64,000 nt of DNA, taken from positions 1,302,001 through 1,366,000 of the forward strand of contig NZ_JAANAT010000001.1 of NCBI RefSeq assembly GCF_011089895.1, written 5' to 3'. Position 1 is the first letter of the stretch; every line of letters starts with the position of its first letter. This document shows, one piece after another, positions 52,888 through 61,900 of this stretch. The translations under genes were made by a program, and so were the position numbers. This DNA is from Mucilaginibacter inviolabilis (GTDB taxonomy: Bacteria; Bacteroidota; Bacteroidia; Sphingobacteriales; Sphingobacteriaceae). Below the pieces are notes generated by a model. That model searched no databases. It was not told the origin of the DNA and saw nothing but the letters and a program-made list of their open reading frames with translations.

Positions 52888-53230
52888 TACAGCTTTTTCA
52901 AAGGGTGAATGTCTTGACCACTATAACTGGGGTGATGATTGCCATGGCTGGACTTTTATTGATACCGAAGCGTTGTCCGTTAAGCAGGAACTAATGCCAC
53001 CGGATACTGCCGAGCAGTTGCATTACCACGAAAAGGCTACACAGGTATTCTTTATTTTAAAAGGTAGAGCTACATTCACTATCGACGGTAACGTTACGGA
53101 GCTAAAACCAGAGCAGGGAATAGAAATTTTACCTGGTCAAAAACACTTTATCAGCAATAATGACCGGAGCGATCTGGAATTTATTTTATATTCTTATCCA
53201 TCAACCAATCATGACAGGGTTAACATTTAG
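52880..53230 (+). CDS. Cupin-domain protein
   Basis: 116 residues forming a single cupin: TAEQLHYHEKATQVFFILKGRATFTIDG (motif 1, two histidines and a glutamine in place of the usual glutamate region) and PGQKHFISNNDRSDLEFILYSYP (motif 2 histidine). A metal may be bound by these histidines. The function within an arginine operon is unknown. It overlaps argG by 8 bases. Its TAG stop (53228-53230) forms the first bases of the GC-rich inverted repeat, so the extreme C terminus may have been altered by insertion of that element. Confidence 0.82.
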   Translation: MINTAFSKGECLDHYNWGDDCHGWTFIDTEALSVKQELMPPDTAEQLHYHEKATQVFFILKGRATFTIDGNVTELKPEQGIEILPGQKHFISNNDRSDLEFILYSYPSTNHDRVNI

Positions 53231-53338
53231 CCCCCTAACCCCCTAAAGGGGGAATAAATATAAAAGGTATGACTAATATTATCGAAAATACAGATAGCTC
53301 TTCTTCGCTCACTCCCCCTTTAGGGGGCCGGGGGGCTA
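53228..53338. repeat. GC-rich inverted-repeat element at the argC start
   Basis: Left arm 53228-53253 (TAGCCCCCTAACCCCC... then TAAAGGGGGA) and right arm 53313-53338 are inverted copies with 3 mismatches in 26. Each arm also holds the palindrome CCCCCTAAAGGGGG or its equivalent. The 111-bp element contains the argC start codon and its first 23 codons. Similar GC-rich palindromes are common intergenic repeats in Bacteroidota; here the element has entered a coding region. Confidence 0.8.
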
Positions 53339-54312
53339 TACGTGCGGGTATTATAGGTGGCGCAGGATACACTGGCGGCGAAATGCTGCGTATACTGATC
53401 AACCACCCCAATGTGGAGATAGTTTTTGTAAATAGCAATAGCAATACAGGCAATTACGTTTACGAAGTTCACACCGATCTTTTCGGCGAAACCAATCTTC
53501 GCTTTACCGGGGAATTATCATTTGCCATTGATGTGCTTTTCCTCTGTGTTGGTCATGGCGATGCTAAGAAGTTTTTAGAATCGACAATGATCCCTGATCA
53601 TATCAAAATAATAGACCTGAGTCAGGATTTTAGATTAAGTCAAGGTTCAAAATTCAAAAGTAAAAACTTTGTTTACGGATTGCCGGAGTTAAATCGCGAA
53701 GCCATAAAAACTGCTGCTAACATTGCAAACCCTGGCTGTTTTGCTACCTGTTTGCAATTGGGCTTATTACCTTTAGCATCCAAAGGCTTATTAAACAACG
53801 ATGTACATGTGGCGGCTACAACAGGATCAACAGGTGCAGGCCAAAGCTTAGCGCCTACATCTCACTTTACCTGGCGTAATGATAACCTGTCTGTTTACAA
53901 GGCATTTAATCATCAACACCTAAATGAGATAGGTCAGTCGTTAAAACAATTACAAGGCGATTTTAACAAAGCCATCAACTTTATACCTTATCGCGGCGAT
54001 TTTACCCGTGGTATTATAGCTTCCATCTATACAGATAGCGATCTGAGTGAAGAAAAAGCATTGGAACTGTATAAAAGTTACTACGAAGGTCATCCTTTTA
54101 CCCATGTAACCAATCGCAACATCGATCTGAAACAGATCGTGAATACCAACAAGTGCTTTATTCAAGTGACTAAACACGAGGGTAAACTATTAATCATCAG
54201 CATACTGGATAATTTACTTAAAGGCGCCTCTGGCCAGGCAGTACAAAACATGAATTTGTTATTTGGCTTAGATGAGCGCGCAGGGCTACGACTTAAGGCG
54301 ACCGCTTTTTAA
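53269..54312 (+). CDS. argC: N-acyl-gamma-glutamyl-phosphate reductase
   Basis: 347 residues. The NADP-binding segment RAGIIGGAGYTGGEMLRIL normally begins the protein, but here 23 residues encoded by the GC-rich repeat precede it (SSSSLTPPLGGRGAI). No internal ATG lies between. The catalytic cysteine is in ANPGCFATCLQLGLLPL, and the family signature AATTGSTGAGQ follows. It reduces N-acyl-glutamyl phosphate to the semialdehyde. The extension is probably tolerated because the gene remains in frame with all core motifs. Confidence 0.93.
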   Translation: MTNIIENTDSSSSLTPPLGGRGAIRAGIIGGAGYTGGEMLRILINHPNVEIVFVNSNSNTGNYVYEVHTDLFGETNLRFTGELSFAIDVLFLCVGHGDAKKFLESTMIPDHIKIIDLSQDFRLSQGSKFKSKNFVYGLPELNREAIKTAANIANPGCFATCLQLGLLPLASKGLLNNDVHVAATTGSTGAGQSLAPTSHFTWRNDNLSVYKAFNHQHLNEIGQSLKQLQGDFNKAINFIPYRGDFTRGIIASIYTDSDLSEEKALELYKSYYEGHPFTHVTNRNIDLKQIVNTNKCFIQVTKHEGKLLIISILDNLLKGASGQAVQNMNLLFGLDERAGLRLKATAF

Positions 54313-54372
54313 GCTTTCGCCACAATTGCAGCATTGTTAATTTAAGTTTTTAATCTATTATCTTTTTCAAAA

Positions 54373-55506
54373 ATGAATCTATTCGACGTATATCCTGTTA
54401 ACCCAATAAATATAGTAAAAGGCCAGGGCAGCCTGGTTTATGATAATCATGGTACTGAGTACCTGGATATGTACGGCGGTCATGCCGTAATATCTATCGG
54501 TCATACCCATCCACATTATGTAAAACGGTTGGAGGATCAGTTGCACCAGTTGGGTTTTTACTCTAACTCTATTGAGATCCCAATTCAAAAAGAACTGGCA
54601 GCCAAATTAGGCAAAGTATCAGGCAAAGATGACTATCAGCTATTTATGTGTAACTCTGGTGCCGAAGCCAATGAGAATGCTTTAAAACTGGCCTCATTTT
54701 ATAATGGCAAGAAAAAAGTGATCGCCTTTACCAAAGCATTTCATGGTCGTACTTCTTTGGCAGTTGCTGTTACAGACAATCCTAAGATCGTTGCACCAAT
54801 TAATGAAACAGATAACGTAATATTCTTACCATGGACCGATGAAGCTGCATTAGAACAAGCCTTTGCCGATCATGGAAATGAAATATCATCCGTTATTATC
54901 GAAGGTATACAAGGTGTTGGCGGTATACAGGTAGCTCCGGAAAGTTTCCTGCAAAAAATTCGCTCTTTGTGCGATCAGCATAATGCCGTTTTCATAGCTG
55001 ATTCTGTTCAATGCGGTTACGGACGTACCGGTAAATTTTTCTCGCAGGATTTTTCTGGTATAAATGCCGATATCTATAGCATGGCTAAAGGTATGGGTAA
55101 CGGTTTCCCTGTAGGCGGTATTATTATTTCACCCAAAATACAGCCAGCTTATGGTATGCTGGGCACTACTTTTGGCGGAAACCATCTGGCTTGTGCGGCT
55201 GGTTTAGCGGTATTGGAAGTAATAGAGCAGGACAACCTGCTGCAAAATGCGGCAACTATTGGCGAATACCTGATCAAAGAACTTAAGAAACTGGAACAGG
55301 TTAAAGAAGTTCGTGGCCGGGGTCTGATGATTGGTATTGAATTACCAGAGGAGTTGGCAAATGCACGCAAAGACCTTTTATTTAAACACCATATTTTTAC
55401 AGGTGAAGCCAAACCAAACGTGGTAAGGTTACTACCTGCTTTAAATTTAACCAAAGCACACGCCGACAGATTTTTAGAGGCTTTTGTAAATGTTTTAAAC
55501 CAATAA
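54373..55506 (+). CDS. argD: Acetyl/succinyl-ornithine aminotransferase
   Basis: 377 residues, class III PLP aminotransferase. CNSGAEANENALKLA binds the phosphate, FHGRTSLAVAVT follows, IIEGIQGVGGIQVA and IADSVQCGYGRTGKFF give the Asp near the PLP ring, and SMAKGMGNGFPVGG carries the Schiff-base lysine. The family signature is complete. The short length matches ArgD-type enzymes. It converts N-acylglutamate semialdehyde to N-acylornithine and lies between argC and the transcarbamylase in one operon. Confidence 0.93.
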   Translation: MNLFDVYPVNPINIVKGQGSLVYDNHGTEYLDMYGGHAVISIGHTHPHYVKRLEDQLHQLGFYSNSIEIPIQKELAAKLGKVSGKDDYQLFMCNSGAEANENALKLASFYNGKKKVIAFTKAFHGRTSLAVAVTDNPKIVAPINETDNVIFLPWTDEAALEQAFADHGNEISSVIIEGIQGVGGIQVAPESFLQKIRSLCDQHNAVFIADSVQCGYGRTGKFFSQDFSGINADIYSMAKGMGNGFPVGGIIISPKIQPAYGMLGTTFGGNHLACAAGLAVLEVIEQDNLLQNAATIGEYLIKELKKLEQVKEVRGRGLMIGIELPEELANARKDLLFKHHIFTGEAKPNVVRLLPALNLTKAHADRFLEAFVNVLNQ

Positions 55507-55529
55507 TTCGCTATTAAATATCCGGGCTA

Positions 55530-56477
55530 ATGAAACTATTCTCTTCTGTAAATGATGTTGCTGATATCAATGCTCTCGTAAAAGAAGCTTTGAAGCTTAA
55601 ACAAAATCCGTATGCTAATCAGGATCTGGGTAAAAACAAAACCCTGGCACTGGTATTTTTAAACCCAAGTTTGCGTACACGTATGAGTACCCAAAAAGCG
55701 GCTCTTAATTTAGGCATGAACGTAATGGTGCTTAATATCGATAAGGAAGGATGGGCTTTAGAACTCCGTGACGGCGTGATTATGGATGGCAGCACTGTAG
55801 AGCATATCCGCGAAGCCGCTGGCGTTATGGGGCAATATGCTGACATTATCGGCGTACGCTCGTTCCCTGGTTTAAGAAATCGTGAAGAGGATTATAGTGA
55901 GATGATATTCAATAAGTTCGTGCAGTTTTGTAAAGTGCCGGTGGTAAGTTTGGAGTCGGCTACACGCCACCCACTGCAAAGTTTAGCGGACCTCATCACC
56001 ATCGAAGAATTGAAAACCACAGCACGCCCAAAAGTGGTATTAACCTGGGCTCCGCATATTAAACCTCTGCCACAGGCTGTACCAAATTCTTTCGCAGAGT
56101 GGATGTGTAAGGCTGAAGTTGATTTCACCATTGCCCAGCCCAAAGGTTATGAGCTTTGCACCGATTTTACCCGGGGAGCAAACATTGCTTATGACCAGGA
56201 CGAAGCATTAAAAGGCGCCGACTTTATCTATGTAAAAAACTGGTCGGCCTACGAGCCTTACGGTAACATCCTCGGTAAAAACGAGGAGTGGATGCTGACC
56301 AACGAAAAGCTAAAGATCACCAATGATGCAAAAGTTATGCATTGCTTACCCGTACGCCGCAACCTGGAGCTTTCAGACGAAATTCTGGATGGGCCAAACT
56401 CAGTAGTAGTGCACGAAGCCGGTAACCGGGTCTGGGCTGCTCAGGCAGTACTAAAGCAAATGCTGGAAAGTTTGTAG
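55530..56477 (+). CDS. argF': N-acetyl/N-succinylornithine carbamoyltransferase
   Basis: 315 residues. The carbamoyl-phosphate motif is NPSLRTRMSTQKA (S-L-R-T-R instead of S-T-R-T-R), with DIIGVRSFPGL, HPLQSLADLITIEEL and the C-terminal MHCLPVRRN. This set belongs to the transcarbamylases of Xanthomonas (AOTC) and Bacteroides (SOTC) that use N-acylated ornithine, not plain ornithine. Which acyl group is used cannot be decided by eye. It gives N-acylcitrulline, so a deacylase is needed elsewhere. It lies 23 bases after argD. Confidence 0.9.
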   Translation: MKLFSSVNDVADINALVKEALKLKQNPYANQDLGKNKTLALVFLNPSLRTRMSTQKAALNLGMNVMVLNIDKEGWALELRDGVIMDGSTVEHIREAAGVMGQYADIIGVRSFPGLRNREEDYSEMIFNKFVQFCKVPVVSLESATRHPLQSLADLITIEELKTTARPKVVLTWAPHIKPLPQAVPNSFAEWMCKAEVDFTIAQPKGYELCTDFTRGANIAYDQDEALKGADFIYVKNWSAYEPYGNILGKNEEWMLTNEKLKITNDAKVMHCLPVRRNLELSDEILDGPNSVVVHEAGNRVWAAQAVLKQMLESL

Positions 56478-56532
56478 CATGAGTTGGTTCAGATGTCTTG
56501 TATCTTGGATCTCATAATCTTGATTCTTTATT

Positions 56533-57141
56533 ATGTACATCCCATCATTCAACAAATTCGAAAGCGAGCAGGAAGCCATCAGCTTTATGCAACGCTACAG
56601 TTTCGCTACTATAGTTACATCTAATAATGAAGTACCGGTAGCTACGCACCTGCCATTTATAATTGAACAACGCGATGATAAGCTGGTCTTATCATCGCAT
56701 TTTGCAAAAGCCAATCCACAGGCAACAGGTATAGAAGGCAAAAATGCACTCGTAATCTTTACCGAACCCCATGCCTATATATCACCCGCTAACTACGAAA
56801 AGGAAGCCAACGTACCAACATGGAACTATCTGGCCGTACATGCCTATGGAAAAGCAGCTTTATTAACCGATACTGCAGATCTGCTTGCCCGTACCATCGA
56901 CAATTACGAAGAAAATTACCTGCAACAATGGAATAACCTTCCCGATGACTACAAGCAAAAAATGATGAAAGGGATTGTAGGTTTTGAAATTATAGTGGAT
57001 GACCTTCAAGCCAAGAAAAAACTAAGCCAAAACCGCAGCGAACAGGAAAAAGAAAACATTATCAATACTTTAAGTAAAAGCACAAATACTACTGATAATG
57101 AGATAGCTGAATACATGAAGCTTATTAAACCCAAACAGTAA
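56533..57141 (+). CDS. FMN-binding PaiB-like protein
   Basis: 202 residues. It opens MYIPSFNKFESEQEAISFMQRYSFATIVTSNNEVPVATHLPF and has the central HAYISPANYEKEANVPTWNYLAVHAYG block that defines the PaiB/FMN-binding negative transcriptional regulator family. The fold is a split barrel that binds flavin. In Bacillus PaiB is linked with sporulation and protease gene control; in Bacteroidota its role is unknown. It follows the transcarbamylase by about 55 bases on the same strand and converges with the NDH-2 gene. Read-through from the arg operon is possible. Confidence 0.87.
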   Translation: MYIPSFNKFESEQEAISFMQRYSFATIVTSNNEVPVATHLPFIIEQRDDKLVLSSHFAKANPQATGIEGKNALVIFTEPHAYISPANYEKEANVPTWNYLAVHAYGKAALLTDTADLLARTIDNYEENYLQQWNNLPDDYKQKMMKGIVGFEIIVDDLQAKKKLSQNRSEQEKENIINTLSKSTNTTDNEIAEYMKLIKPKQ

Positions 57142-57156
57142 TCAGTTGCTTATATT

Positions 57157-58455
57157 TTACTTTGGCTCCGGATCAATAGCCCGGGTCTTAATATCAAAAT
57201 ACCGGATGATCAATCGGTTATCACTATTCTTCGTAAAGTAAGATATGGCCCAGCTAAAAAATATAGTCCCTTTGTTGGTGAATCCGGCTAATGACATAAT
57301 ATGTACCACACCCCATATTATCCAGGCAATAAATCCCTGCAGATGAATTTTACCAATATCAGCCACTGCTTTATTTCGGCCAATAGTAGCCAGTGATCCT
57401 TTATCATTATATTTAAATGGGACGGTGGCTTCACCATTAATCATACGAACCAGGTTTTTGCCCAGATGCCTTCCCTGTTGTATGGCTACCTGTGCCACAC
57501 CGGGGTGTCCATTTGGGGTATCGGTTGTGATCACCGCGGATACATCGCCTATGGCAAATATATTAGCATAACCATTTACCCGGCCAATACCATCGGTTTG
57601 GATACGATTACCTTTAGTGATGGATGTTTCGGGCATACCTTCAGGCACCTCTCCTTTTACACCTGCTGCCCATAAAACATTACGGGTTAATATAGTGGTA
57701 CCATCATCAATTTTAAGTTCGGTACCATTATAGCTTTGCACATGCACACTATTAAATATGGTTACATCCATATCCAATAAGAACTTTTTAGCCTTTGCAG
57801 ATGCTCCAGCTGAAAACGAAGCCAACAGTTCGGGTTTACCCTCAACAAGGTAAACTTTCATACTATGCTTGCGCAAACCATGATAATCTTTCATCAATAT
57901 CAATTGGCGCATTTCGGCCAAAGCGCCAGAAAGTTCAACCCCGGTTGGGCCACCTCCCACTACTACAAATGTCATTAAAGCTGCTTTTTCCTCGGGATCC
58001 TTAGCTATTAATGACATTTCCAGATTTTGAAGTATCAGGCTGCGCAGGTTCAATGCTTCGGGAATATTTTTCATAGGCATGGCAAAATGCTCTATTTCCT
58101 TATTTCCAAAAAAGTTGGTATTTGAGCCTGTTGCTATAATCAGGTAATCAAAATAAATAGTCCCTATATTAGTAGTGAGTGTATTGTTTTCCGGATTTAC
58201 ACGTTCCACTTCGGCCAGGGCAAACCTGAAATTATCTTGTTTGGTAAATATCCTTCTGATAGGGAACCCGATCGAGTCGGCAGCAATGCCGCCAGCGGCC
58301 ACCTGGTAAAGTAAAGGCTGAAAGGTATGATAATTATGCTTATCCAATAAAAGCACATCTACGGGCGCATTTTTAAGATTTTTGGCTAGTTCCAGACCAC
58401 CAAATCCTCCACCTATAATAACTACACGGGGTTTTGTACCTTTCTTTTGATCCAT
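57157..58455 (-). CDS. ndh: Type II NADH dehydrogenase (NDH-2)
   Basis: 432 residues from MDQKKGTKPRVVIIGGGFGGLELAKNL; a longer TTG form is less likely. It has an FAD site at the N terminus, a second nucleotide site with TFVVVGGGPTGVELSGALAEM for NADH, and VFAIGDVSAV for the FAD ribityl contact. Hydrophobic C-terminal segments (GFIAWIIWGVVHIMSLAGF) attach it to the membrane. It passes electrons from NADH to menaquinone without pumping protons. It lies inverted between the two halves of the arginine gene group and has no obvious link to that pathway. Confidence 0.92.
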   Translation of the reverse strand: MDQKKGTKPRVVIIGGGFGGLELAKNLKNAPVDVLLLDKHNYHTFQPLLYQVAAGGIAADSIGFPIRRIFTKQDNFRFALAEVERVNPENNTLTTNIGTIYFDYLIIATGSNTNFFGNKEIEHFAMPMKNIPEALNLRSLILQNLEMSLIAKDPEEKAALMTFVVVGGGPTGVELSGALAEMRQLILMKDYHGLRKHSMKVYLVEGKPELLASFSAGASAKAKKFLLDMDVTIFNSVHVQSYNGTELKIDDGTTILTRNVLWAAGVKGEVPEGMPETSITKGNRIQTDGIGRVNGYANIFAIGDVSAVITTDTPNGHPGVAQVAIQQGRHLGKNLVRMINGEATVPFKYNDKGSLATIGRNKAVADIGKIHLQGFIAWIIWGVVHIMSLAGFTNKGTIFFSWAISYFTKNSDNRLIIRYFDIKTRAIDPEPK

Positions 58456-58658
58456 AGAAAAACTTTTAAGCAAGTTTAGTGCCTTAAAAACTCAATATTA
58501 CTAATTATTTCATAATCAAATTGTAAAGTTACGCAGATAACACTTTAATCATTTTTTAACATTTTTTGAATAAAATACGCTATAAATTCATATTTTTAGC
58601 AAGTTCCTGTTTAATTTAATAGGAATTTAACATCAAGAAGGTTATATTACTATTAACA

Positions 58659-59504
58659 ATGGATAAAATTGATACAGATTCGGGAAATTCTACCCTATTA
58701 CAGGAAAATAAAAGCTTGTACATCATAAAAATAGGAGGAAACGTAATTGATAACTCCGAAAACCTGTATCATTTTCTGAAAGATTTTGAAGGGTTGGATG
58801 GTTTTAAAATATTAGTACACGGCGGCGGCAAGGTAGCTACTCAAATTGCTGAGGAATTAGGCATCGAAGCCAAAATGGTTGATGGCAGGCGCATCACCGA
58901 TATTGAAACCCTAAGGGTGGTTACCATGGTGTATGGTGGCCTCATCAATAAAAATATAGTGGCGCAGCTTCAGCGCTTCGGTAACAATGCTATTGGCCTT
59001 ACCGGGGCCGATGGTAATTTTATAAGAGCCAAAAAACGCCCGGTAAAAACCATTGATTATGGCTTTGTAGGCGATATAGATAAAGATTCCATCAATCCTG
59101 AAAACATAAGCCGCTTAATGCAGGCAGGCTTTACCCCGGTTTTTTGCGCCTTAACGCATGATGGCGAAGGGCAGTTGTTAAATACCAATGCTGATACTAT
59201 TGCTTCGGCACTGGCTGTATCACTATCGTCATTGTATAAAACAACGCTTATTTACTGTTTTGAGAAAAAGGGTGTGCTGCAGGATATTAATGATGATGAA
59301 TCGCTGATCAGGGAAATTGACCCCGTACATTACGAAGAATTGAAGGCCCGGCACATTATACATAGCGGCATGTTACCCAAACTTGATAATGCTTTTACCG
59401 CTATTGCTTGCGGCGTAAAAGCAGTAATCATAGGTAAATCTGACGACCTGGGACAATTAAAAGAAAATAAACCATTTGGAACACGTTTAAGCAAAAACGC
59501 ATGA
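58659..59504 (+). CDS. argB: N-acylglutamate kinase
   Basis: 281 residues of the amino acid kinase fold: YIIKIGGNVIDN at the N terminus, LVHGGGKVATQIAEELG (phosphate loop), MVDGRRITD, the GLTGADGNFIRAKKR segment and LNTNADTIASALAVSL near the nucleotide site. It phosphorylates the gamma-carboxyl of N-acetyl- or N-succinylglutamate. The ATGA overlap with proC shows coupled translation. It starts a second arginine/proline gene set after the inverted NDH-2 gene. No promoter of full consensus is visible in the AT-rich 200 bp upstream. Confidence 0.93.
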   Translation: MDKIDTDSGNSTLLQENKSLYIIKIGGNVIDNSENLYHFLKDFEGLDGFKILVHGGGKVATQIAEELGIEAKMVDGRRITDIETLRVVTMVYGGLINKNIVAQLQRFGNNAIGLTGADGNFIRAKKRPVKTIDYGFVGDIDKDSINPENISRLMQAGFTPVFCALTHDGEGQLLNTNADTIASALAVSLSSLYKTTLIYCFEKKGVLQDINDDESLIREIDPVHYEELKARHIIHSGMLPKLDNAFTAIACGVKAVIIGKSDDLGQLKENKPFGTRLSKNA

Positions 59505-60319
59505 ATTCATCACAGCATTTAGCCATTTTAGGATCTGGTAACATTGGGCTGTCATTAGCCAAAGGGTTAGTAAAAGCAAACATTTGCAAACCCCAGCAAA
59601 TTTCACTCACACGCCGTAACGTATCGGCATTGGCAGAATATGCCCAATTAGGCTATCATACTACCGATAATAATACTAAGGCAGTAAAAAAAGCCGATAT
59701 TATTGTTTTGGCCGTACTCCCCCAACAGCTTAATAAACTACTGGATGAAATAAAACCCGTTATAAAAGCTGAAAAGCAATTGATCATTTCCGTAATATCC
59801 GGAGTTACTTGTAACGATATCCGCCAGCAGCTTGATTTGAATGTACAGGTAATAAGAGCTATGCCCAATACGGCTATAGCCATTGGTCACTCTATGACCT
59901 GTATTGCTACTGATAATGGCACCAATAAAAATATAAACCTGGTAAAATCTCTGTTTGATACCGTAGGTATGAGTATCCAGATCAATGAAGAGCTGATGAC
60001 TTCGGCAACGGCTCTTTGTGCCTGTGGTATCGCGTTTTTCCTGCGTTCTATCCGTGCGGCCTCACAAGGTGGTACCGAGATAGGCTTTCATGCACATGAT
60101 GCTTTAAAAATGGCGGCCCAAACCGCTAAAGGAGCTGCCGATCTGCTGTTGCAGCTGGCATCACACCCGGAGCAGGAGATTGATAAGGTTACCTCGCCAA
60201 GCGGATGTACTATTGCCGGTTTAAATGAAATGGAGCACAATGGTTTCAGTTCGGCTATGATCAAAGGCATTAAGCTTTCGGCAGAAAAGGCGGGAGATCT
60301 TTATAAGAAGGACGAATAA
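59501..60319 (+). CDS. proC: Pyrroline-5-carboxylate reductase
   Basis: 272 residues. NADPH-binding HLAILGSGNIGLSLAKGLVKA begins the protein, and VIRAMPNTAIAIGHSMT and the C-terminal EIDKVTSPSGCTIAGLNEME (the P5C reductase signature, normally VTSPGGTT) complete it. It makes proline from pyrroline-5-carboxylate. It overlaps argB by 4 bases, linking proline and arginine synthesis through glutamate. A 170-bp AT-rich gap follows before the aspartate kinase gene. Confidence 0.93.
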   Translation: MNSSQHLAILGSGNIGLSLAKGLVKANICKPQQISLTRRNVSALAEYAQLGYHTTDNNTKAVKKADIIVLAVLPQQLNKLLDEIKPVIKAEKQLIISVISGVTCNDIRQQLDLNVQVIRAMPNTAIAIGHSMTCIATDNGTNKNINLVKSLFDTVGMSIQINEELMTSATALCACGIAFFLRSIRAASQGGTEIGFHAHDALKMAAQTAKGAADLLLQLASHPEQEIDKVTSPSGCTIAGLNEMEHNGFSSAMIKGIKLSAEKAGDLYKKDE

Positions 60320-60493
60320 GCACAATATTATTTTGATAGCCCGTGTATCAATATGATATACCGGGCTAAATAGCACACAAAATACAATAATCTAAAAACC
60401 AATTCCTTAAACGTGCCATATCAACTAAAAAACCATCATTTTGCAGATGGTACGGTTTTGGCATTCATGCGCTAAAAGCGTTTATTTATAAAA

Positions 60494-61870
60494 ATGTTAA
60501 CAGTCGAAAAAATTGGCGGTACCTCTATGACCGCCTTAAGTGATGTCATCAAAAACATCATCTTATTTGAACGTTCCGGACAACAATTGTACAATCGCAT
60601 CTTTGTAGTATCGGCCTTTTCAGGGGTAACCAATCTCCTGCTTGAAAATAAAAAAACCGGAGCACCCGGTGTTTATCATAAACTGGCTACTTATAAAGAT
60701 TTTCATAAACCGCTTAAAGCCCTTATCGTAAAGCTAAAGCAGATCAATAAAAGCTATGAAAGCCTGGGCTTAAATATTGCCGAAGCAGATAAATTTATTG
60801 AACAACGTCTTAAAGATGCGCAGACCTATCTCGAAAACATCGCTAATATTCTGGCCTCTGGTTATGTAAACAAAGATGATGTGCTGCTGGCTGCCCGCGA
60901 AATCCTGGCGTCAATAGGCGAAAGTCACTCGGCGTTTAACTTTACTAATATCCTGCAAAATATGGGTATTAACGCCACGTTTGTTGACTTGAGTGGGTTT
61001 CATGACCATCGATCTTTCACTATTGATCAGCGCATTAAGAAAGATCTGCAGGATATCGATTTTGAAAATACGATCACCATCGTAACTGGCTATACCAAAG
61101 GTACGGAGGGTATCATGCGAGAATTTGACCGTGGCTATTCCGAAGTTACTTTTAGTAAAATAGCCGTAGCCGTTAAACCGGAAGAAGCCATTATACATAA
61201 AGAATATCACCTATGCACAGCTGATCCGGAACTGGTTGGTGTTGATAATTGTTTTCCTGTGGGTAATACAAACTACGATGTAGCTGATCAATTGGCCGAT
61301 GTGGGCATGGAAGCGATACATCCTAAGGCATCAAAGCCACTGGAGATACACGATATCGATCTCCGCATCAAAAATACTTTTCAGCCTGAACACCCGGGTA
61401 CATTGATAACCCGCGAATATATATGCGATAAAAAACGCGTTGAGGTAATAACAGGCACAGAACGTGTGATGATGATTGACATCTACGATCCATCCATGGT
61501 AGGTAATGTAGGTACCGATTTCCACATCATGCAGCTGTTCTATAAATTCGGTGTAAGCTATACGTTTAAGGCCACCAGCGCCAATAGTATCTCTATAGTG
61601 ATATGGGATAAGGATTTTAATAAAAAGCTGATACAAGAGCTCGAAAACGATTATGAGAAGGTAACTGTAGAAAAAATGGCTATGGTTTGTCTCATAGGCT
61701 CTAATATGGATCAACCAGGCTTGCTGGCTAAATCTGCAACGGCATTAGCTCAAAAAGGCATCAATATCAAAAGCTGTGGTTTTGCCCTGCGTAAGGTTAA
61801 CATCCAGTTCCTGGTAGCCCGCGAGGATTTTAAAGAAGCCATCAAAGCTTTGAATAAAGCGATGATATAA
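60494..61870 (+). CDS. Aspartate kinase, Ask_Ect-like, monofunctional
   Basis: 458 residues. It opens MLTVEKIGGTSM, where K-x-G-G-T-S binds ATP, closely like the Ask_Ect group known from ectoine clusters. VSAFSGVTNLLLE, IVTGYTKGTEGIMREFDRGYSEVTFSKIA (aspartate/ATP site) and VGMEAIHPKASKPLEI follow. Two ACT domains lie at the C terminus (about 320-458). It forms aspartyl phosphate. No homoserine dehydrogenase is fused and no ectABC genes are nearby. Feedback sensitivity cannot be read from the sequence. Its place after proC is unexplained. Confidence 0.87.
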   Translation: MLTVEKIGGTSMTALSDVIKNIILFERSGQQLYNRIFVVSAFSGVTNLLLENKKTGAPGVYHKLATYKDFHKPLKALIVKLKQINKSYESLGLNIAEADKFIEQRLKDAQTYLENIANILASGYVNKDDVLLAAREILASIGESHSAFNFTNILQNMGINATFVDLSGFHDHRSFTIDQRIKKDLQDIDFENTITIVTGYTKGTEGIMREFDRGYSEVTFSKIAVAVKPEEAIIHKEYHLCTADPELVGVDNCFPVGNTNYDVADQLADVGMEAIHPKASKPLEIHDIDLRIKNTFQPEHPGTLITREYICDKKRVEVITGTERVMMIDIYDPSMVGNVGTDFHIMQLFYKFGVSYTFKATSANSISIVIWDKDFNKKLIQELENDYEKVTVEKMAMVCLIGSNMDQPGLLAKSATALAQKGINIKSCGFALRKVNIQFLVAREDFKEAIKALNKAMI

Positions 61871-61900
61871 ATAGAATGGAAGCAGAATATAAAACTAATT

